NCBI RefSeq assembly: GCF_008830365.1
Contig: NZ_WBKI01000001.1
Coordinates: 248,001 to 312,000, forward strand
Origin: Serratia proteamaculans
Lineage (GTDB): Bacteria; Pseudomonadota; Gammaproteobacteria; Enterobacterales; Enterobacteriaceae
Reading direction: 5' to 3'
DNA length: 64,000 bases
Positions 9,119-19,843 of the stretch are shown here, one piece after another. The notes beneath the pieces are model-generated. The model did no database searches. It had not been told where the DNA came from and worked only from the letters and a program-made list of their open reading frames with translations. Each line of letters opens with the position of its first letter. The first letter of the stretch is position 1. The position numbers and the translations under genes were made by a program.

Positions 9119-9652
9119 TCAGGCCAACAGATAGTGGGATTGTACCAGGCCCGAAGGGAAGCTTCGGCTGGACAGTAATTTGAAATCAGCATCTTGGGGC
9201 ATAGCACCGAACAAGGGTCTTCCTGATCCCAGTAGTACGGGAACCGTGGTGATCACCATATCGGTGACCAGGTTTTCACGCAGAAAAGACTGTATCAATT
9301 GCCCACCATCGAGATAGACCCGGTGAACTTTTTGTTCATCTAATTGCTCAATCAGGTGTTTTGGCGTGAGGTTGGAGAATTGTACTTTACCCTTCAGGGC
9401 CAGGGGAACCGGCTCATTGGCCAGTTGGTTGGACAGCACGATCAGGGGGCACTCATAGGGCCAGATATCGAAGGTGAGAACTTTTTCATAAGTCCCTCTC
9501 CCCATCACGATCAGGTCTTTATCGGCGATAAAGGCGTCGAAACCATGGTCTTCGGTCGGGTCATCACGTTGCAATAGCCACTCAATGTCGCCATCTTGCC
9601 GCGCGATAAAACCATCCAGACTGGTTGCGATGAATACGTGTGTAGTGACCAT
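9119..9652 (-). CDS. Dihydrofolate reductase-fold (RibD C-terminal) family protein
   Basis: 177-residue protein of the DHFR/RibD_C family, like Bacillus YyaP and YwjB. TTHVFIATSLDGFIARQDGD at the start and MGRGTYEKVLTF, VHRVYLDGGQLIQSFL and VPVLLGSGRPLFG mark the NADPH-binding fold. The physiological substrate of these proteins is unknown; folate reduction is not established. It is a single gene, transcribed against the clpP-like gene, and ends 77 bases from it. Cytoplasmic. Confidence 0.85.
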   Translation of the reverse strand: MVTTHVFIATSLDGFIARQDGDIEWLLQRDDPTEDHGFDAFIADKDLIVMGRGTYEKVLTFDIWPYECPLIVLSNQLANEPVPLALKGKVQFSNLTPKHLIEQLDEQKVHRVYLDGGQLIQSFLRENLVTDMVITTVPVLLGSGRPLFGAMPQDADFKLLSSRSFPSGLVQSHYLLA

Positions 9653-9727
9653 TGAATACTCCTTGTTTATACGCAGTAAATTATTGCGTTGGCATAGGCC
9701 AAAATCAACGTCATGAGTGAAAACAAA

Positions 9728-9751
9728 AAATCCACGCCTTGGCGTGGATTT
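9728..9751. terminator. Strong intrinsic terminator after ychF
   Basis: A perfect 11-bp stem, AAATCCACGCC with GGCGTGGATTT, around a 2-base centre (really a 4-base loop). Runs of A and T flank it on both sides, giving a U-tract for the leftward ychF transcript. Confidence 0.85.
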
Positions 9752-9775
9752 TAGAGGTTAGTGCAAAGGCTAGGT

Positions 9776-10867
9776 TTAGACGTTAAACAAGAAGTTCATC
9801 ACGTCGCCGTCTTTGACGATGTAGTCTTTACCCTCTGAACGCATTTTGCCGGCTTCTTTAGCGCCTTGCTCACCCTTGTAGGTGATGAAGTCATCAAAAG
9901 CGATGGTTTGTGCGCGGATAAAGCCTTTCTCGAAGTCGGTGTGGATCTTGCCGGCGGCCTGTGGGGCGGTCGCGCCAACCGGGATGGTCCAGGCGCGCAC
10001 TTCTTTAACGCCAGCAGTGAAGTAGGTCTGCAGGTTCAGCAACTCGTAACCGGCGCGGATCACGCGGTTCAGGCCCGGCTCTTCCAGACCTAGTTCAGCC
10101 ATAAACTCGGCGCGGTCTTCGTCTTCCAGTTCGGCGATGTCGGATTCAACCGCAGCACACACGGCAACCACTACCGAGCCTTCGGTCGCAGCGATTTCAC
10201 GCACTTTGTCCAGGTACGGGTTGTTCTCATAGCCGTCTTCGTTGACGTTGGCGATGTACATGGTTGGCTTCAGCGTCAGGAAGCTCAGGTAGCGGATTGC
10301 TGCACGGTCTTCATCAGTCAGATCCAGCGCACGCAGCATGCCGGCATTTTCCAACTGTGGCAGGCATTTTTCCAGTGCGGCCAGTTCGGCTTTTGCGTCT
10401 TTGTCGCCGCCTTTGGCTTTCTTCTGTACGCGGTGGATAGCGCGTTCGCAGGTGTCCAGATCCGACAGTGCCAGCTCGGTATTGATGACGTCGATGTCGT
10501 CAGCCGGGTCAACCTTGTTGTTCACGTGGATGATATTGTCGTTTTCGAAGCAGCGCACCACGTGGCCGATAGCTTCGGTTTCACGGATGTTGGTCAGGAA
10601 CTGGTTGCCCAGGCCTTCGCCTTTAGACGCGCCTTTCACCAGGCCGGCGATGTCGACGAATTCCATGGTGGTTGGCAGGATGCGCTGAGGTTTAACGATC
10701 TCGGCCAACTGGTCCAGACGCGAATCGGGCATCGGCACCACACCGGTATTAGGTTCAATGGTGCAGAACGGGAAGTTGGCTGCTTCGATACCCGCTTTGG
10801 TCAACGCGTTGAACAGGGTGGATTTGCCTACGTTAGGCAAGCCGACGATACCGCATTTGAATCCCAT
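9776..10867 (-). CDS. ychF: Redox-regulated ribosome-binding ATPase YchF
   Basis: OLA1/YchF-type P-loop ATPase of the Obg superfamily, 363 residues as in E. coli. Binds ribosomes and has been linked to control of the oxidative stress response. [14 protein letters not shown] near residue 8 is the P-loop, [14 protein letters not shown] the switch II region, and NVNEDG replaces the NKxD motif, which explains its preference for ATP. The redox cysteine is in [10 protein letters not shown]. The C-terminal part is the TGS domain. In E. coli the gene lies next to pth; here a SulP gene is inserted between them on the other strand. Confidence 0.97.
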   Translation of the reverse strand: MGFKCGIVGLPNVGKSTLFNALTKAGIEAANFPFCTIEPNTGVVPMPDSRLDQLAEIVKPQRILPTTMEFVDIAGLVKGASKGEGLGNQFLTNIRETEAIGHVVRCFENDNIIHVNNKVDPADDIDVINTELALSDLDTCERAIHRVQKKAKGGDKDAKAELAALEKCLPQLENAGMLRALDLTDEDRAAIRYLSFLTLKPTMYIANVNEDGYENNPYLDKVREIAATEGSVVVAVCAAVESDIAELEDEDRAEFMAELGLEEPGLNRVIRAGYELLNLQTYFTAGVKEVRAWTIPVGATAPQAAGKIHTDFEKGFIRAQTIAFDDFITYKGEQGAKEAGKMRSEGKDYIVKDGDVMNFLFNV

Positions 10868-11199
10868 GTTGTTATCACCTTAAATATCTTAACTATCAGC
10901 CGGTTAGGTTTAACCCACTGCATAAAGGACGAAATAATGGCGCCATTATACACGTAATGGCCGTTTTTCTCGATCTGGCTGTGTGCTGGGGGGCAAATGC
11001 GCTGGAAATGCCGGTTTTTGATTGAGATTTGGATCACATTTACACATACTGACACTTCTGATTAACCTACAGGAAACGCGCCGGATGCACTTCTTGCCCA
11101 GTCCACCCTGAGTTGCCCCCCTCCTGAGGTTTGCCGCGCCATGCGGTTCCGGTTCCCGTGCTGCGGGAATGTGTTTTATCTGTCAGAAGTGAATAATCC
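10868..11199. other. Divergent intergenic region, ychF / SulP carrier
   Basis: 332 bases with no gene. The ychF promoter lies at 10945-10973. The right half (11050-11190) has GC-rich short repeats but no convincing promoter or operator for the SulP gene, and no good ribosome-binding site precedes its ATG. Confidence 0.5.
10945..10973 (-). promoter_or_regulatory. Predicted sigma-70 promoter of ychF
   Basis: On the minus strand TCGAGA (4 of 6), a 17-base spacer, then a perfect TATAAT. The start of transcription would fall about 70 bases before the ychF ATG. Confidence 0.65.
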
Positions 11200-12729
11200 A
11201 TGTTTAACCTGAACAATTTCAGGCTGTCGGCCGTCAAGAACGAGGTGCTGGCGGGCTTTGTGGTGGCGGTCTCCATGATCCCCGAAGCGGTCGGCTTTTC
11301 GCTGGTCGCCGGACTTTCCCCGATCGTTGGGTTGCATACCGCCTTTATTATCGGCCTGGTAACCGCACTGTTTGGCGGCAAGCCGGGCATGGTATCGGGC
11401 GCGGCCGGTTCGATCGTAGTGGTGCTGATGAGCCTGGCTGCGCAGCACGGTATGGAATACGTACTGTGGGCGACGATTTTCGCCGGGGTGATCCAAATTC
11501 TGATCGGCGTTTTCCGTCTGGGCAAGTTTATTCGTTTGGTCCCGCTACCGGCGATCCACGGCTTCGTCAACGGCCTGGCTATTGTCATTATGCTTGCGCA
11601 ACTGCATATGATTGCCGGGCAGGGATTGCTGATGTACGCACTGGTGGCGTTGGCGATCCTGGTGGTAGTGCTGTTCCCACGGCTGACCCGGGTGATCCCG
11701 GCTTCGTTAGCGGCATTGATTGTGGTTTCCGCTCTGGCGATTGGTTTTAACCTGCATACCTTGCGGGTTGGTGATTTGGCGGATATCTCCGGCGCTTTGC
11801 CGCATTTCAGCCTGCCGATGGCACCGTTCAATCTGGAAATGCTGAAAGTAGTGCTGCCGTATGCCCTGGTGATCGCTCTGGTGGGGCTGATTGAATCGCT
11901 GCTGACTATGACGGTGCTCGATGAAATGGGCGGCAAGAAAGGTAACGGCAACCGCGAGAGTATCGCTCAGGGCGCGGGCAACACCATTTGTGGTCTGTTT
12001 GGCTGCTTTGCCGGTTGCGCGATGATTGGTCAGTCGATCATCAATTTCACTTCGGGCGGGCGCGGGCGCATTTCTGGCGTTGTTGGCGCGATACTGCTGA
12101 TCCTGTTTGTGGTCAGCCTGTCGGGCTATATCGGCCTGCTGCCGGTAGCGGCACTGGCTGGGGTGATGCTGGTGGTGTGTTACAACACCTTTGAATGGAG
12201 TTCGTTGCGCCGCTTACGTCGGATGCCGAAGGCGGATGCGCTGGTGATGCTGCTGGTCACCCTGATCACAATCTTTACCGATCTCGCGATGGCGGTGATC
12301 AGCGGGGTGATTATCTCGGCGCTGGTATTTGCCTGGCAGCAGGCGCGTATTCGTGTGCGTCAGCATCGGGTAGAGGGCGAGGTCGCAGTGTATCAACTGG
12401 ACGGTCCGCTGTTCTTTGGTTCCACCGCGGCCTTTGCCGAACTGTTTGAACCGAAAAACGATCCGCAAAACGTGGTGCTGGATTTTGCCGGTACCCGGGT
12501 AATGGATTCCAGTGGGGTAGAAGCGATTGATAAGCTGACGGCGCGCTATTTGGCGGCAGGGAAAACCATTCGCTTGCGCCATCTGAGCGGTGATTGCGTG
12601 CGTTTGTTAAAGCAGGCCGGCCCGTTTTGCAGCCATGAACTGGACGATCCGCAATATTACGTGGCGGAAGAAGGCTATCAGACTGATGACACTAACATCG
12701 GTGAGGAAACCTTCAAGTTGCGAACCTAA
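11200..12729 (+). CDS. SulP-family anion transporter with STAS domain
   Basis: Inner-membrane SLC26/SulP carrier, 509 residues. About ten to twelve hydrophobic segments fill residues 10-375, including GFVVAVSMIPEAVGFSLVAG, which is the family's opening signature, and GLIESLLTMTVLDEMGG. A cytoplasmic STAS domain follows (about 385-480, with VVLDFAGTRVMDSSGVEAI). Substrates in the family include sulfate, bicarbonate and dicarboxylates; none can be chosen here. It is shorter than and distinct from DauA, a second SulP protein at 22870-24558. Single gene between divergent ychF and convergent pth. Confidence 0.88.
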   Translation: MFNLNNFRLSAVKNEVLAGFVVAVSMIPEAVGFSLVAGLSPIVGLHTAFIIGLVTALFGGKPGMVSGAAGSIVVVLMSLAAQHGMEYVLWATIFAGVIQILIGVFRLGKFIRLVPLPAIHGFVNGLAIVIMLAQLHMIAGQGLLMYALVALAILVVVLFPRLTRVIPASLAALIVVSALAIGFNLHTLRVGDLADISGALPHFSLPMAPFNLEMLKVVLPYALVIALVGLIESLLTMTVLDEMGGKKGNGNRESIAQGAGNTICGLFGCFAGCAMIGQSIINFTSGGRGRISGVVGAILLILFVVSLSGYIGLLPVAALAGVMLVVCYNTFEWSSLRRLRRMPKADALVMLLVTLITIFTDLAMAVISGVIISALVFAWQQARIRVRQHRVEGEVAVYQLDGPLFFGSTAAFAELFEPKNDPQNVVLDFAGTRVMDSSGVEAIDKLTARYLAAGKTIRLRHLSGDCVRLLKQAGPFCSHELDDPQYYVAEEGYQTDDTNIGEETFKLRT

Positions 12730-12737
12730 GCCTGTCA

Positions 12738-12760
12738 GCAGCGGGCGGGATGCCCGCTGC
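12738..12760. terminator. Hairpin between SulP gene and pth
   Basis: A 9-bp stem, GCAGCGGGC with GCCCGCTGC, and a 5-base loop, placed between convergent genes. Very GC-rich and no U-tract on either side. Confidence 0.5.
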
Positions 12761-12768
12761 AAGCGCTG

Positions 12769-13359
12769 TCAGGCCTGCGCCTTAAAGCTGTGCAGGCGGC
12801 GAACAGTTTTTTCCAGGCCGTCTGTCAGCAAGATCTCTGTGCAACGCGCGGCTTCATCGATCGCTTCATCAATCATTTTTTGCTCGCTGGCCGGTGGCTT
12901 GCCGAGCACGAAACCCACCACCTTGTTTTTATCGCCCGGATGGCCAATGCCAATGCGCAAGCGATAGAAGTTCGGGTTATTGCCGAACTTGCTCTGAATA
13001 TCTTTGAGCCCGTTGTGCCCACCGTTGCCACCACCCAGTTTGATTTTTGCAATACCGGGTGGAATATCCAGCTCGTCATGTGCTACCAGAATTTCGTCCG
13101 GTTCAATACGGTAGAAGTTGGCCATGGCCAGCACGGCTTTGCCACTGAGGTTCATAAAGGTGGTGGGTACCAGCAGCCGCACGTCATTACCGGCCAAATT
13201 CAGTCGGGCGGTGTAGCCGTAGAATTTGCTCTCTTCTTTCAACTGCTGGTTATGGCGCTGGGCCAATAAATCGACGTACCAGGCGCCGGCGTTGTGTCGC
13301 GTCTGGGCATATTCAGCACCCGGATTCGCCAGGCCGACTATCAATTTAATACTGCTCAC
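12769..13359 (-). CDS. pth: Peptidyl-tRNA hydrolase
   Basis: Releases peptides from prematurely dropped peptidyl-tRNA so that the tRNA can be reused. 196 residues, standard length. [20 protein letters not shown] at the N-terminus carries the catalytic histidine (His22, His20 of the classical numbering), and [12 protein letters not shown] holds the partner Asp95; [11 protein letters not shown] is also family-specific. Cytoplasmic and essential in E. coli. Next to ychH, as in E. coli, but the SulP gene separates it from ychF. Confidence 0.97.
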   Translation of the reverse strand: MSSIKLIVGLANPGAEYAQTRHNAGAWYVDLLAQRHNQQLKEESKFYGYTARLNLAGNDVRLLVPTTFMNLSGKAVLAMANFYRIEPDEILVAHDELDIPPGIAKIKLGGGNGGHNGLKDIQSKFGNNPNFYRLRIGIGHPGDKNKVVGFVLGKPPASEQKMIDEAIDEAARCTEILLTDGLEKTVRRLHSFKAQA

Positions 13360-13672
13360 GGGGAGATTCGCTATGATCGAGATAATGGAAAGGGCATTAG
13401 TCTACCTGCCTGCGCCGCGAATGACAAAATCCTGATGTGGTGCGTGGTGTTAGTGGGCGGATATCTTCAGCCCGGCGAGTAATTCATTAGCGGAATCATT
13501 CAATTTGTTAACTAATTACTTGCCAAAAGTAAAGTTTTGTCATGCTTTCTTTACCATTTGTGATCGCCTACGCAATCACCTTGTCGAGCCAGGGGCTATA
13601 CTTAACTTATCAAAGTGGGTTAACCATTTACTGAGTTATCCCGGTTGGCCAATGACACTATGGAGGTGGCAT
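13360..13672. other. Divergent intergenic region, pth / ychH
   Basis: 313 bases with no gene. It contains two loose dyads: GTAAAG, 14 bases, CTTTAC at 13529-13554, and GTGAT, 10 bases, ATCAC at 13560-13579. E. coli ychH is under CRP control, but the second dyad has the wrong spacing for a CRP site, so no regulator is assigned. The last 50 bases include GGAGGTGGC just before the ychH start. Confidence 0.4.
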
Positions 13673-13951
13673 ATGAAACGTAGAAACGTGAACAAAATGG
13701 GTAACTTTTTTATGGGGCTGGGGCTGGTGGTGATGATCGTCGGCGTGGGATACAACATTCTTGCTGAAGTATCACAGTTTAATTTGCCACAGTTTTTCGC
13801 CCATGGCGCAATCATGAGTATCTTCGTGGGCGCGTTGTTATGGCTGGTCGGTGCGCGTATCGGCGGGCGTGAGCAGGTGGCGGATCGTTACTGGTGGATA
13901 AAACATTTCGATAAACGCTGCCGTAACGATAACCATCGTTCGTCACATTGA
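13673..13951 (+). CDS. ychH: YchH, stress-linked inner-membrane protein (DUF2583)
   Basis: 92 residues, the same as E. coli YchH. Two membrane segments can be seen, FFMGLGLVVMIVGVGYNI and a second one around HGAIMSIFVGALLWLVGA, followed by the conserved tail REQVADRYWWIKHFDKRCR. The start at 13673 is chosen because it gives the family length and GGAGG lies 8 bases before; an open frame extends further upstream but does not match the family. Its role is described only loosely (stress survival, biofilm). A terminator follows. Confidence 0.9.
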   Translation: MKRRNVNKMGNFFMGLGLVVMIVGVGYNILAEVSQFNLPQFFAHGAIMSIFVGALLWLVGARIGGREQVADRYWWIKHFDKRCRNDNHRSSH

Positions 13952-14035
13952 TTAAAAAAACAAAAGGGAATCGGCGTTACGGCAAGGGAGAACTGCCGCG
14001 TATTTAGGTCTAAGGTTATGTTCGACTACCCGTAG

Positions 14036-14077
14036 AAAACCCGTTGCTGCTGATGCACCAACGGGTTTTTCTTTTTT
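14036..14077. terminator. Intrinsic terminator between ychH and prs
   Basis: An 11-bp stem, AAAACCCGTTG with CAACGGGTTTT, with a 12-base loop and a long T-run to about 14077 on the plus strand. Best suited to ychH, and the A-run on its left side may also serve the convergent prs transcript. Confidence 0.85.
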
Positions 14078-14141
14078 CTGCTGGCGGGTAATCAATCGAT
14101 CGATCCGGTACGGCAGGGCACCGCACCGAAAAGAAGTCTGA

Positions 14142-15260
<1,119 letters not shown>

Positions 15261-16127
15261 CTACGGTTCAATCTGCCCGGAACGAATGCGATGTAGTGGA
15301 GAGACGTTAACGCCACGCGCTACAAAACCACGTATCCACTCCGGGGCTTGATTTAACACCTGACGGGCGGCGGTTTCTGTGTCGAATTCAGCAAACACAC
15401 AAGCACCTGTGCCAGTCAGGCGTGACGGCGCGTATTCTAACAGCCAAGAAACAAGCTGTTCAACCTCGCGAAAACGTTTTCTTGCTATTGGTTCGCAATC
15501 ATTTGCGTAAGTTGCCTGTAACAGCACATTTAACGGGCGAACCGGGGTATCTCTTTTTAATTCTGCATCGCCAAAAATGACCGGGGTAGGGATGCTGACC
15601 CCCGGATGGGCCACCAAATACCACTTTTCCTGTGGATTGGCCGGTTGCAAACGCTCACCGATCCCTTCAGCAAAGGCCGAATGACCAAGGACGAATACCG
15701 GCACGTCAGCACCGAGGACCAGCCCCAGTTCCGCCAGTTGTTGGTCGCTCAAGCCACAGCGCCACAGTTCATTTAGCGCCACTAACACCGTGGCGGCGTT
15801 GGAAGACCCGCCACCCAGTCCACCCCCCATCGGCAGACGTTTATCAATGCTGATGTCGGCACCGCGTGGGGCAGTGTTTAGCCCGTGACGATCGCAATGC
15901 TGTTGCAGCAGACGGGCGGCACGGACGATCAGGTTTTGCTCATCCGGCACCCCGGCCACCGGGGTCAGCAGATGAATACTGTCATCCTGCCGCGCGTCGA
16001 TGGTCAGGGTGTCGCCGTAATCCAGAAACTGGAACAGCGTTTGCAGCAGGTGGTAGCCATCTTCGCGTTGGCCGGTTATGTACAAAAACAGATTGAGTTT
16101 AGCTGGCGATGGCCACTGACGGATCAT
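15261..16127 (-). CDS. ispE: 4-diphosphocytidyl-2-C-methyl-D-erythritol kinase
   Basis: ATP-dependent kinase of the MEP isoprenoid pathway, GHMP family. 288 residues. [20 protein letters not shown] at the start and the GHMP glycine loop [16 protein letters not shown] (about residues 94-109) are diagnostic; [13 protein letters not shown] is the third family motif. The start overlaps the lolB stop by four bases (ATGA), the same coupling as in E. coli. prs follows 171 bases downstream. Cytoplasmic, expected to be essential. Confidence 0.97.
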   Translation of the reverse strand: MIRQWPSPAKLNLFLYITGQREDGYHLLQTLFQFLDYGDTLTIDARQDDSIHLLTPVAGVPDEQNLIVRAARLLQQHCDRHGLNTAPRGADISIDKRLPMGGGLGGGSSNAATVLVALNELWRCGLSDQQLAELGLVLGADVPVFVLGHSAFAEGIGERLQPANPQEKWYLVAHPGVSIPTPVIFGDAELKRDTPVRPLNVLLQATYANDCEPIARKRFREVEQLVSWLLEYAPSRLTGTGACVFAEFDTETAARQVLNQAPEWIRGFVARGVNVSPLHRIRSGQIEP

Positions 16128-16747
16128 TTAAGCGTCCAATTGTCCATTTTCAGTTTGATGCGCTGGTCACCCTGTTTCAACTCCAGGCGGCTTGGCAACT
16201 GTGGCTTGAGGCTGTCGTTATAGTCCTGGTAGTCGACGGTCCAGGTCTGGCTACCTTGTTGGTAGGTCAGCGAGTTAAGGCGATATTGGTCATCGAGCTT
16301 GAAGTCGTTGGCCTCACCCGGCAGGCCGAGCATCCACTGGCGCAGGTTATCCAGCGGGATTGCCATGCCGGTTAGTTTGCGGATCATTTCTTCGGCGTTA
16401 TCACTGACATAGCGTTTGCCCTGATTATCCGTCAACTGCACCACGTTTTTTTGTACGTTGAGGTCAAGCTCGGTGCTGCCAAGCGGGTTGGTCAGCAGCA
16501 GGCGGTAACGATCCGGCGAATATTGTTGCCAGAAGAAGCGTGCGTAGACTTTTTTCTGATCTGACAGGTAGGCGAAAGAGCCCCGGGTTTGATATTGGTC
16601 AAGCTGTTGCACCGCTTGCTCGTGGGCACGCCACTGTGGCGACGTCGGGCTGGTGGCCGGGCCGCTGGGTTTGGTGGTGGTACAGGCGGCCAGTACCAGA
16701 CTGGCCAATGGGATCAGGCGTAGCAAACTAACTTTGCGGATTGGCAT
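16124..16747 (-). CDS. lolB: Outer-membrane lipoprotein receptor LolB
   Basis: Takes lipoproteins from the periplasmic carrier LolA and inserts them in the outer membrane. 207 residues from the ATG at 16747; this start gives a proper lipoprotein signal peptide, with lipobox LAAC (Cys22). A frame extending 30 codons upstream lacks family sequence. [20 protein letters not shown]-like residues and [20 protein letters not shown] match LolB. It is translationally coupled to ispE. The transport complex lolCDE is also in this window, at 32-35 kb. Confidence 0.95.
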   Translation of the reverse strand: MPIRKVSLLRLIPLASLVLAACTTTKPSGPATSPTSPQWRAHEQAVQQLDQYQTRGSFAYLSDQKKVYARFFWQQYSPDRYRLLLTNPLGSTELDLNVQKNVVQLTDNQGKRYVSDNAEEMIRKLTGMAIPLDNLRQWMLGLPGEANDFKLDDQYRLNSLTYQQGSQTWTVDYQDYNDSLKPQLPSRLELKQGDQRIKLKMDNWTLK

Positions 16748-17052
16748 AACTTTCTCTTGTCCTTTTGTCCTTGCGGGCACGCACAGCGAGACCTGGGTAT
16801 CTGCATTTACGCTAGCGGGGCAGCGCCGGTACGTCAATTTTTTGCTGCATCGTGTTGAATATTCCCGGCTTTGTTACCGTTATTGGGCGCGGGATTATGC
16901 GTTGTCTTTGCTGATAAGATTAACACAATCGCTCCGCCGTGCTGCTCTGGGCGCAAGAATATCTCTGGGGCGGGGCGTTGCTGCCGTTAGTGTTTGGTTG
17001 ATGTAGGGGGCGGTATACTGCAAGGGTCTATCCCGGGGGAGAACAGAAGGTT
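16748..17052. promoter_or_regulatory. Divergent region between lolB and a small ORF
   Basis: 305 bases with no gene of its own. The right end holds a possible promoter for the small ORF at 17053: TATACT at 17014-17019 with a poor -35 (TGTTTG). That would start transcription about 25-30 bases before the ORF's ATG. No lolB promoter stands out on the minus strand. Confidence 0.4.
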
Positions 17053-17196
17053 ATGAAACTTGCCGTCCGAATCATTATTTCGCTGTTGTGCCTTGCGGGC
17101 TCGGCATTTTTCTATCTGCAGGCCAAGCATGTTTTTTGCCAGCAGGTCTCCTTCCTGCTGGATCCTACCTATCGCTGCGGCACTTTGGGCTGGTAA
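17053..17196 (+). CDS. Putative small secreted or membrane protein, 47 residues
   Basis: Not recognised. Reading from ATG at 17053 gives MKLAVRIIISLLCLAGSAFF, then YLQAKHVFCQQVSFLLDPTY and RCGTLGW, ending at TAA 17194-17196. It has a positively charged start, a hydrophobic run (residues 5-22) and, after it, a short tail with Cys29 and Cys42. This could be a signal peptide with a tiny disulfide-closed mature part or a single-pass membrane protein. AGAAGG lies 5 bases before the ATG and a TATACT box about 33 bases before. It precedes hemA by 265 bases on the same strand. Expression is unproven. Confidence 0.5.
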   Translation: MKLAVRIIISLLCLAGSAFFYLQAKHVFCQQVSFLLDPTYRCGTLGW

Positions 17197-17325
17197 GCGC
17201 CGAATATTTGATCGTCATCGCGCTGCTCAGGTCACCCCGTTTTACTCAATACTGTGCGGAATATCGCATACTGCACTAAAATTCAGTATGTTATGTCGTC
17301 TAATTATTACTTATCTTGTTGTATT

Positions 17326-17331
17326 TATAAT
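17326..17331 (+). promoter_or_regulatory. Possible -10 box of the hemA operon
   Basis: Perfect TATAAT in an AT-rich stretch (17281-17340). No good -35 is present, so activation or an extended contact would be needed. It implies a hemA leader of about 125 bases. Confidence 0.4.
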
Positions 17332-17461
17332 TAATCACTCATTGATGCTGTCTATTTCAGCGATTGGACGGAAGATGCGGTTGTGCCTTTTATTGATGCC
17401 GCGCATCAAGTAGAATGCCGTTCAACGAGAACCCGTACCAAAAGAAGTATTACTCGAAGCA

Positions 17462-18724
17462 ATGACCCTGCTGGCGTTAGGTATTAATCACAAAACCGCT
17501 CCGGTTTCTCTGCGTGAAAGGGTGACCTTCTCCCCAGAGTCTATCGAACAGGCGCTTACCAGCTTGCTCCAACAACCGTTGGTGCAGGGCGGTGTCGTGT
17601 TGTCTACCTGCAACCGCACCGAACTGTATCTTAGCGTGGAGCAACAGGAACATATTCACGAACAGCTGGTCACCTGGCTGTGTGAGTACCACCGCCTGCG
17701 CCCGGAAGAAGTGAGTAAAAGCCTGTACTGGCATCACGGTGATGAAGCCGTCAGCCACCTGATGCGCGTGGCCAGCGGGTTGGATTCGCTGGTGTTGGGC
17801 GAACCGCAAATCCTCGGGCAGGTGAAGAAAGCTTTTGCCGAATCCCAACGCGGGCAGTCACTGTCGGGTGAGCTCGAACGTCTGTTCCAAAAATCCTTCT
17901 CCGTCGCCAAACGCGTACGTACCGAAACCGAAATCGGTGCCAGTGCGGTATCCGTGGCCTTTGCCGCCTGTACCCTGGCGCGCCAAATCTTCGAATCCCT
18001 TGCCGAACTGAACGTATTGTTAGTGGGCGCCGGTGAAACCATTGAGCTGGTGGCGCGTCATCTGCGCGAACACAAAGTGCGGCATATGATTATTGCCAAT
18101 CGCACCCGCGAACGCGCTCAGCTGCTGGCGGACGAAGTTGGCGCAGAAGTGATTACCTTGCCGGAAATCGACGAACGCCTGGCGGACGCCGACATTATCA
18201 TCAGTTCTACCGCCAGCCCGCTGCCGATCATCGGTAAAGGGATGGTGGAGCGAGCGCTGAAAGCGCGCCGCAACCAGCCAATGCTGTTGGTGGATATTGC
18301 CGTACCGCGCGATATCGAACCGGAAGTGGGCAAGCTGGCCAACGCCTATTTGTACAGCGTGGACGATCTGCACGCCATCATTCAAAGTAACCTGGCGCAG
18401 CGCAAGGCCGCGGCGGTGCAGGCTGAGTCGATTGTTCAGCAGGAAAGCATCAACTTTATGGCCTGGTTGCGCTCACAGGGCGCAGTAGAAACCATCCGCG
18501 ACTACCGTTCGCAGGCCGATCAGATCCGTGCGGAGATGGAAGCCAAAGCTTTGGCCGCCATTGCGCAGGGCGCGGACGTGGAGCAGGTTATCCACGAACT
18601 GGCCCACCGGTTGACCAACCGTCTTATTCATGCCCCTACCAAATCCCTCCAACAGGCCGCCGGCGATGGCGACGTGGAGCGGTTGCAAATATTACGCGAC
18701 AGCCTCGGGCTGGATCAGCATTAG
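17462..18724 (+). CDS. hemA: Glutamyl-tRNA reductase
   Basis: Reduces the glutamate of Glu-tRNA to glutamate 1-semialdehyde, the committed step of tetrapyrrole synthesis in the C5 pathway. 420 residues, near E. coli's 418. [18 protein letters not shown] at the start, catalytic Cys50 in [12 protein letters not shown], the [13 protein letters not shown] substrate motif and the NADPH-binding [11 protein letters not shown] are all present. The C-terminal part is the dimerisation domain. The N-terminus, whose Lys residues control haem-regulated proteolysis in enteric bacteria, is [11 protein letters not shown]. It is 33 bases before prfA, as in E. coli. Confidence 0.98.
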   Translation: MTLLALGINHKTAPVSLRERVTFSPESIEQALTSLLQQPLVQGGVVLSTCNRTELYLSVEQQEHIHEQLVTWLCEYHRLRPEEVSKSLYWHHGDEAVSHLMRVASGLDSLVLGEPQILGQVKKAFAESQRGQSLSGELERLFQKSFSVAKRVRTETEIGASAVSVAFAACTLARQIFESLAELNVLLVGAGETIELVARHLREHKVRHMIIANRTRERAQLLADEVGAEVITLPEIDERLADADIIISSTASPLPIIGKGMVERALKARRNQPMLLVDIAVPRDIEPEVGKLANAYLYSVDDLHAIIQSNLAQRKAAAVQAESIVQQESINFMAWLRSQGAVETIRDYRSQADQIRAEMEAKALAAIAQGADVEQVIHELAHRLTNRLIHAPTKSLQQAAGDGDVERLQILRDSLGLDQH

Positions 18725-18757
18725 TTTTCTCTTTATTAACAGGGTTTAATACCACGC

Positions 18758-19843
18758 ATGAAGCCTTCTATTGTTGCCAAACTGGAAGCGTTACAAGAGC
18801 GCCATGAAGAAGTGCAGGCGTTGCTCGGTGATGCCGGCGTTATTGCCGAGCAGGATCGGTTCCGCGCATTGTCGCGCGAATATGCACAGTTGACCGATGT
18901 CAGCCGCTGTTTCCTTGAATGGCGTAAGGTGCAAGACGATCTGGCCACGGCAGAAATGATGCTGGATGACCCGGAAATGCGCGAAATGGCGCAGGAAGAG
19001 CTGAAAGACGCCAAGGCGACGACGGAAGAACTGGAGCAGCAATTACAAGTGCTGCTGTTACCGAAAGATCCGGATGATGAGCGCGATTGCTTCCTGGAAG
19101 TGCGTGCCGGTACCGGCGGCGACGAAGCGGCTATTTTCGCCGGCGATTTGTTCCGTATGTACAGCCGTTATGCAGAAACGCGTCGCTGGCGCGTCGAGAT
19201 CATGAGTGCCAACGAAGGCGAGCACGGCGGCTATAAAGAAGTGATTGCCAAGGTTTCTGGCGATGGCGTTTTCGGCCAATTGAAATTTGAATCTGGTGGC
19301 CACCGCGTACAACGCGTACCGGAAACCGAGTCGCAGGGGCGTATTCATACCTCCGCCTGTACCGTGGCAGTGATGCCGGCGGTGCCGGAAGCCGAACTGC
19401 CGGAGATCAATGCTGGCGATCTGAAAATCGACACCTTCCGTTCCTCCGGTGCTGGTGGCCAGCACGTTAACACCACCGACTCGGCAATCCGTATTACCCA
19501 CTTGCCGACCGGCATCGTGGTGGAGTGTCAGGACGAACGTTCACAGCACAAAAACAAAGCCAAGGCGATGTCGGTGTTGGGCGCGCGTATCCGTGCCGCC
19601 GAAATGGCCAAGCGCCAGCAGGCAGAGGCCTCAACCCGTCGCAACCTGTTGGGCACTGGCGACCGTTCCGATCGCAACCGCACCTATAACTTCCCGCAGG
19701 GGCGAGTGACTGATCACCGCATCAACCTGACGCTGTACCGTCTGGACGAGGTGATGGAAGGCAAGCTGGATATGCTGATCCAACCGATTGTGCAGGAGTA
19801 CCAGGCCGACCAGCTCGCCGCGCTGTCCGCTGAGCCAGAGTAA
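18758..19843 (+). CDS. prfA: Peptide chain release factor 1
   Basis: Recognises UAA and UAG stop codons and triggers peptide release. 361 residues. The codon-reading PxT motif is PET at 188-190, and the catalytic GGQ is at 233-235 in [10 protein letters not shown]. Domain 1 (1-100) is helical and charged. The last base of the stop codon TAA is the first base of the prmC start codon, which couples the release factor to the enzyme that methylates its GGQ glutamine. Confidence 0.98.
   Translation: MKPSIVAKLEALQERHEEVQALLGDAGVIAEQDRFRALSREYAQLTDVSRCFLEWRKVQDDLATAEMMLDDPEMREMAQEELKDAKATTEELEQQLQVLLLPKDPDDERDCFLEVRAGTGGDEAAIFAGDLFRMYSRYAETRRWRVEIMSANEGEHGGYKEVIAKVSGDGVFGQLKFESGGHRVQRVPETESQGRIHTSACTVAVMPAVPEAELPEINAGDLKIDTFRSSGAGGQHVNTTDSAIRITHLPTGIVVECQDERSQHKNKAKAMSVLGARIRAAEMAKRQQAEASTRRNLLGTGDRSDRNRTYNFPQGRVTDHRINLTLYRLDEVMEGKLDMLIQPIVQEYQADQLAALSAEPE

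Noticed and set aside
11067-11951. 294-codon open frame antisense to the start of the SulP gene
   Set aside because: Ser/Thr/Pro/Ile-rich translation with no domain; it mirrors a clear transporter.
13560-13579. CRP site before ychH
   Set aside because: GTGAT and ATCAC are present but 10 bases apart instead of 4; CRP could not contact both halves.
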